Assembly: GCA_047975265.1 (NCBI GenBank)
Contig: JBKEDE010000033.1
Coordinates: 45,921-109,920 of the forward strand
Direction of reading: 5' to 3'
Length of the DNA stretch: 64,000 nucleotides
Origin: UJ101 sp047975265
GTDB lineage: Bacteria > Bacteroidota > Bacteroidia > Flavobacteriales > UJ101
Below are positions 62,264-64,000 of the stretch, piece after piece. Positions within the stretch are counted from its first letter, which is position 1. Each line of letters opens with the position of its first letter. The translations under genes and the position numbers were made by a program. The notes under the pieces were generated by a model, which was not told the origin of the DNA, did no database searches, and saw only the letters and a list, made by a program, of their open reading frames with translations.

Positions 62264-63571
62264 CTATTCTTCTATATCGTTGGTTTTATCAGGCTTATCT
62301 CCCAAATTCCCTTTCTCTGAATGATTGATGACGTAAGAAGCTGTCCCGTCTCCCCAAACATTAATAGCCGTGCGAAATTGATCTAACAAAATATCTACCG
62401 CTAAAATAATCCCAATGGCATCAAGTGGAAGCCCTACGGCTGATAAAACAATTCCCATGGTTACCAATCCGGCTCCGGGAATTGCAGCAGCACCCATTGC
62501 AGCTAAAGAGGCCGTAATAAAAATGACAATTTGATCTCCCATAGATAAATCAAAACCTAAAATTCCTGCGATAAAAATCACAGCAATGGATTCATATAAA
62601 GCCGTTCCATCCATATTAATGGTAGCCCCTAAGGGTAATACAAAATTGGATACTTTTGGATTGACTCCCACTTCTTTTTCCAACGTGTTCATTGTAATGG
62701 GTAGCGTAGCAGCTGATGAAGCTGTTGCCCATGCTGTCAATAAAGGAGCAGCCATTTGTCGTAATAATTTATAGGGATTGGTTTTTGTAAACAGCCAAAC
62801 TAATAAAGGCAACGTAACAAATCCATGTAATGCTAATCCTATAAGAACCGTTGAGGCATATTTCAGTAAAGGAATTAAAGCTGAAAATCCTACTTTCATA
62901 AACATTCCGCCTACTAAGAAAAATAAAAAAAAGGGGGCAAGTTGCATAATAAAGCCAACTCCTTTTTGCATCAGAACATCAATAGATGACATAACATTTG
63001 AAAGTGCTTTGGATTTTTCAGGGATATTAACCGCTATTAAAGCTATAAAAATGGCAAAAAAAATCACTTGTAAAATTTGAGTATTTGCCAATGCATTTAT
63101 AGGATTTTCAGGAATCATTCCTACAATAGTATCAATCACAATTTCTACGGAGTTTTTTTTACCTACATTTGCTTGAGTTACTTCTTCCGGAATTTTCATG
63201 GCTTTCTTTAACAAGGTAACTGTTTCTGTATCTATATCTCCGGGTTGGATAATATTTACAATTACTATTCCCATTCCTACAGCTAAAGCAGTGGTTAAAA
63301 AATAATATCCGATGGTTTTTCTTCCAATCTTACCGACTTCTGCAATATTCTCCAAATTGACGATGGCCATGTAAATAGAAGCAAATACTAATGGAACTAC
63401 CATCATTTTTAACAGATTAATAAAAATTTTACCCATATAATGAAAAAAAATCTTTAATCCGTATAGAAATCCGCTATCCATTTGTCCTCCACTCATAACA
63501 TTGATCCCTAAACCAAAAATTAATCCTGCTATAATTCCAATAAGAATTTTCCAGTGTAATGCGATTTTCAT
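62264..63571 (-). CDS. dicarboxylate/amino acid:cation symporter
   Basis: The frame extends to 63595, but ATG at 63571 starts MKIALHWKILIGIIAGLIFG, the family N-terminus, giving 435 residues. There are eight membrane helices and two re-entrant loops, with WATASSAATLPITM (serine-rich loop), FVLPLGATINMDGTALYE (the NMDGT substrate motif) and a late DQFRTAINVWGD. It imports glutamate, aspartate or C4-dicarboxylates with Na+ or H+. The substrate cannot be fixed from sequence alone. It is convergent with the M14 gene, 16 bases apart. Confidence 0.93.
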   Translation of the reverse strand: MKIALHWKILIGIIAGLIFGLGINVMSGGQMDSGFLYGLKIFFHYMGKIFINLLKMMVVPLVFASIYMAIVNLENIAEVGKIGRKTIGYYFLTTALAVGMGIVIVNIIQPGDIDTETVTLLKKAMKIPEEVTQANVGKKNSVEIVIDTIVGMIPENPINALANTQILQVIFFAIFIALIAVNIPEKSKALSNVMSSIDVLMQKGVGFIMQLAPFFLFFLVGGMFMKVGFSALIPLLKYASTVLIGLALHGFVTLPLLVWLFTKTNPYKLLRQMAAPLLTAWATASSAATLPITMNTLEKEVGVNPKVSNFVLPLGATINMDGTALYESIAVIFIAGILGFDLSMGDQIVIFITASLAAMGAAAIPGAGLVTMGIVLSAVGLPLDAIGIILAVDILLDQFRTAINVWGDGTASYVINHSEKGNLGDKPDKTNDIEE

Positions 63572-63755
63572 ATTCTTTAAAGATTTAATAATCAAAATAT
63601 TGAGTTTAATTTTAACGTATCAAACAAAATCTATTTCTGATTAAGGCTTTAAAAGTACAGTTTTTTGTTTAACCGATAAAATTTTATAGAAAACGAGTTC
63701 TAACATACGCTAAAAGTAATTGGGTAACGTTTCTATTGCATTTCTATATTTTTTT

Positions 63756-64000
63756 AAACCTGTTGTGCATTTAAAAAAAGATTGTTCAAGTGATTAAAAA
63801 ATCGTATATTTATTTGACTTTCAAACAATTAAATATCATGAACAATCTGATTGAAAATTACGAAATTATTTTGAATAATCTTAAAAATACTTGTAACGAT
63901 ATTGATAGTTTTACTCAAATTAGAAAACCAAAAATGAGTAATATGGAATTAGTTGCCCTAAATCTTACAGCAGAGTATATGTCTATTAATACTGAATTAC
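63756..64000 (+). mobile_element. left end of an IS982-type insertion sequence (partial)
   Basis: The last part of the window contains the start of an IS982-type transposase gene. The element's left end is not certain; CCTGTTGTGCATTT near 63757-63770 is a candidate terminal repeat because similar G/T-rich termini occur in other IS982 elements, but the other end is outside the window and no target duplication can be seen. Confidence 0.5.
63838..64000 (+). CDS. IS982 family transposase, N-terminus (partial)
   Basis: ATG at 63838 opens a frame of 54 codons that runs off the right edge. It reads MNNLIENYEIILNNL at the start and then RKPKMSNMELVALNLTAEYM, which resembles the conserved N-terminal helical region of IS982 transposases (KPKLSD.E..ALNLTAE). 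The DDE catalytic residues would lie beyond the window. The start follows a TATATTTA sequence by about 26 bases. Confidence 0.72.
   Translation, partial: MNNLIENYEIILNNLKNTCNDIDSFTQIRKPKMSNMELVALNLTAEYMSINTEL

Overview
The window looks like a chromosomal segment of a low-GC member of the Bacteroidota, most likely class Flavobacteriia. The grounds are: a roughly 30-35% GC impression throughout; few Shine-Dalgarno sequences; repeated upstream motifs of the form TAnnTTTG, with TTG about 19-21 bases further upstream in several cases (the Bacteroidetes sigma-factor consensus); a three-gene type B succinate dehydrogenase set (sdhCAB); and gene neighbourhoods familiar from flavobacteria (ftsK-lolA-lptF/G-ribB; birA/rsfS-ftsH-LUD-cdsA-psd). 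I cannot name the genus. Nearly everything is ordinary, densely packed housekeeping DNA.

Layout. 1-3.5 kb (minus): a LemA/TPM-domain envelope operon, cobalamin adenosyltransferase, LptB, and a nucleotide-sugar-epimerase-like protein. 3.8-7.7 kb (plus): bioF, an M23 lipoprotein, bioD, a rhomboid protease and a YebC regulator. 7.7-9 kb (minus): the rpsF-rpsR-rplI ribosomal operon. 9.5-15.1 kb (minus, transcribed ftsK to ribB): division, lipoprotein sorting, LPS export and riboflavin synthesis. 15.4-20 kb: ligA, a YceI protein, a PagL-like lipid A deacylase and a DUF2807 lipoprotein. 20-25.5 kb: a UvrD-type helicase, a small XRE regulator, a DUF4290 protein and murA. 25.5-25.9 kb: the RNase P RNA gene on the minus strand. 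26-36.4 kb: an ABC-F ATPase, a K+ channel, lipB, a Nudix protein, a broken SRPBCC gene, birA, rsfS, ftsH, a LUD protein, cdsA, psd and a YceI lipoprotein.

36.5-39 kb is the clearest accessory island: a type II restriction-modification pair (SPPY-type methyltransferase plus TdeIII-like endonuclease) in which both genes carry frameshifts. 39-42.5 kb holds sdhCAB. 42.8-44.6 kb holds three consecutive two-component proteins (REC, REC-Hpt, REC-LytTR) with no histidine kinase beside them. 44.7-50.4 kb is a peptide-use cluster: a dipeptidyl-peptidase-IV-type S9 protease followed by two tandem POT peptide transporters. 50.4-57.8 kb: an alpha/beta hydrolase with a possible translationally coupled 42-residue membrane peptide, then ppk1-ppx, tilS and a three-domain DsbD. 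58-63.6 kb: an AI-2E family permease, a short M1 peptidase, an XRE regulator divergent from an M14 carboxypeptidase with three 12-base repeats between them, and a dicarboxylate symporter. The right edge cuts into an IS982-type transposase gene.

The observations most worth a second look are the decaying restriction-modification island and its promoter palindrome, the kinase-less phosphorelay set, the Asp in place of the catalytic-loop Cys in MurA, an ABC-F protein whose sequence predicts one intact and one degenerate ATP site, the three-copy repeat between the XRE and M14 genes, and an in-frame TGA in an otherwise intact SRPBCC gene. I did not find a clearly unprecedented multi-gene system.
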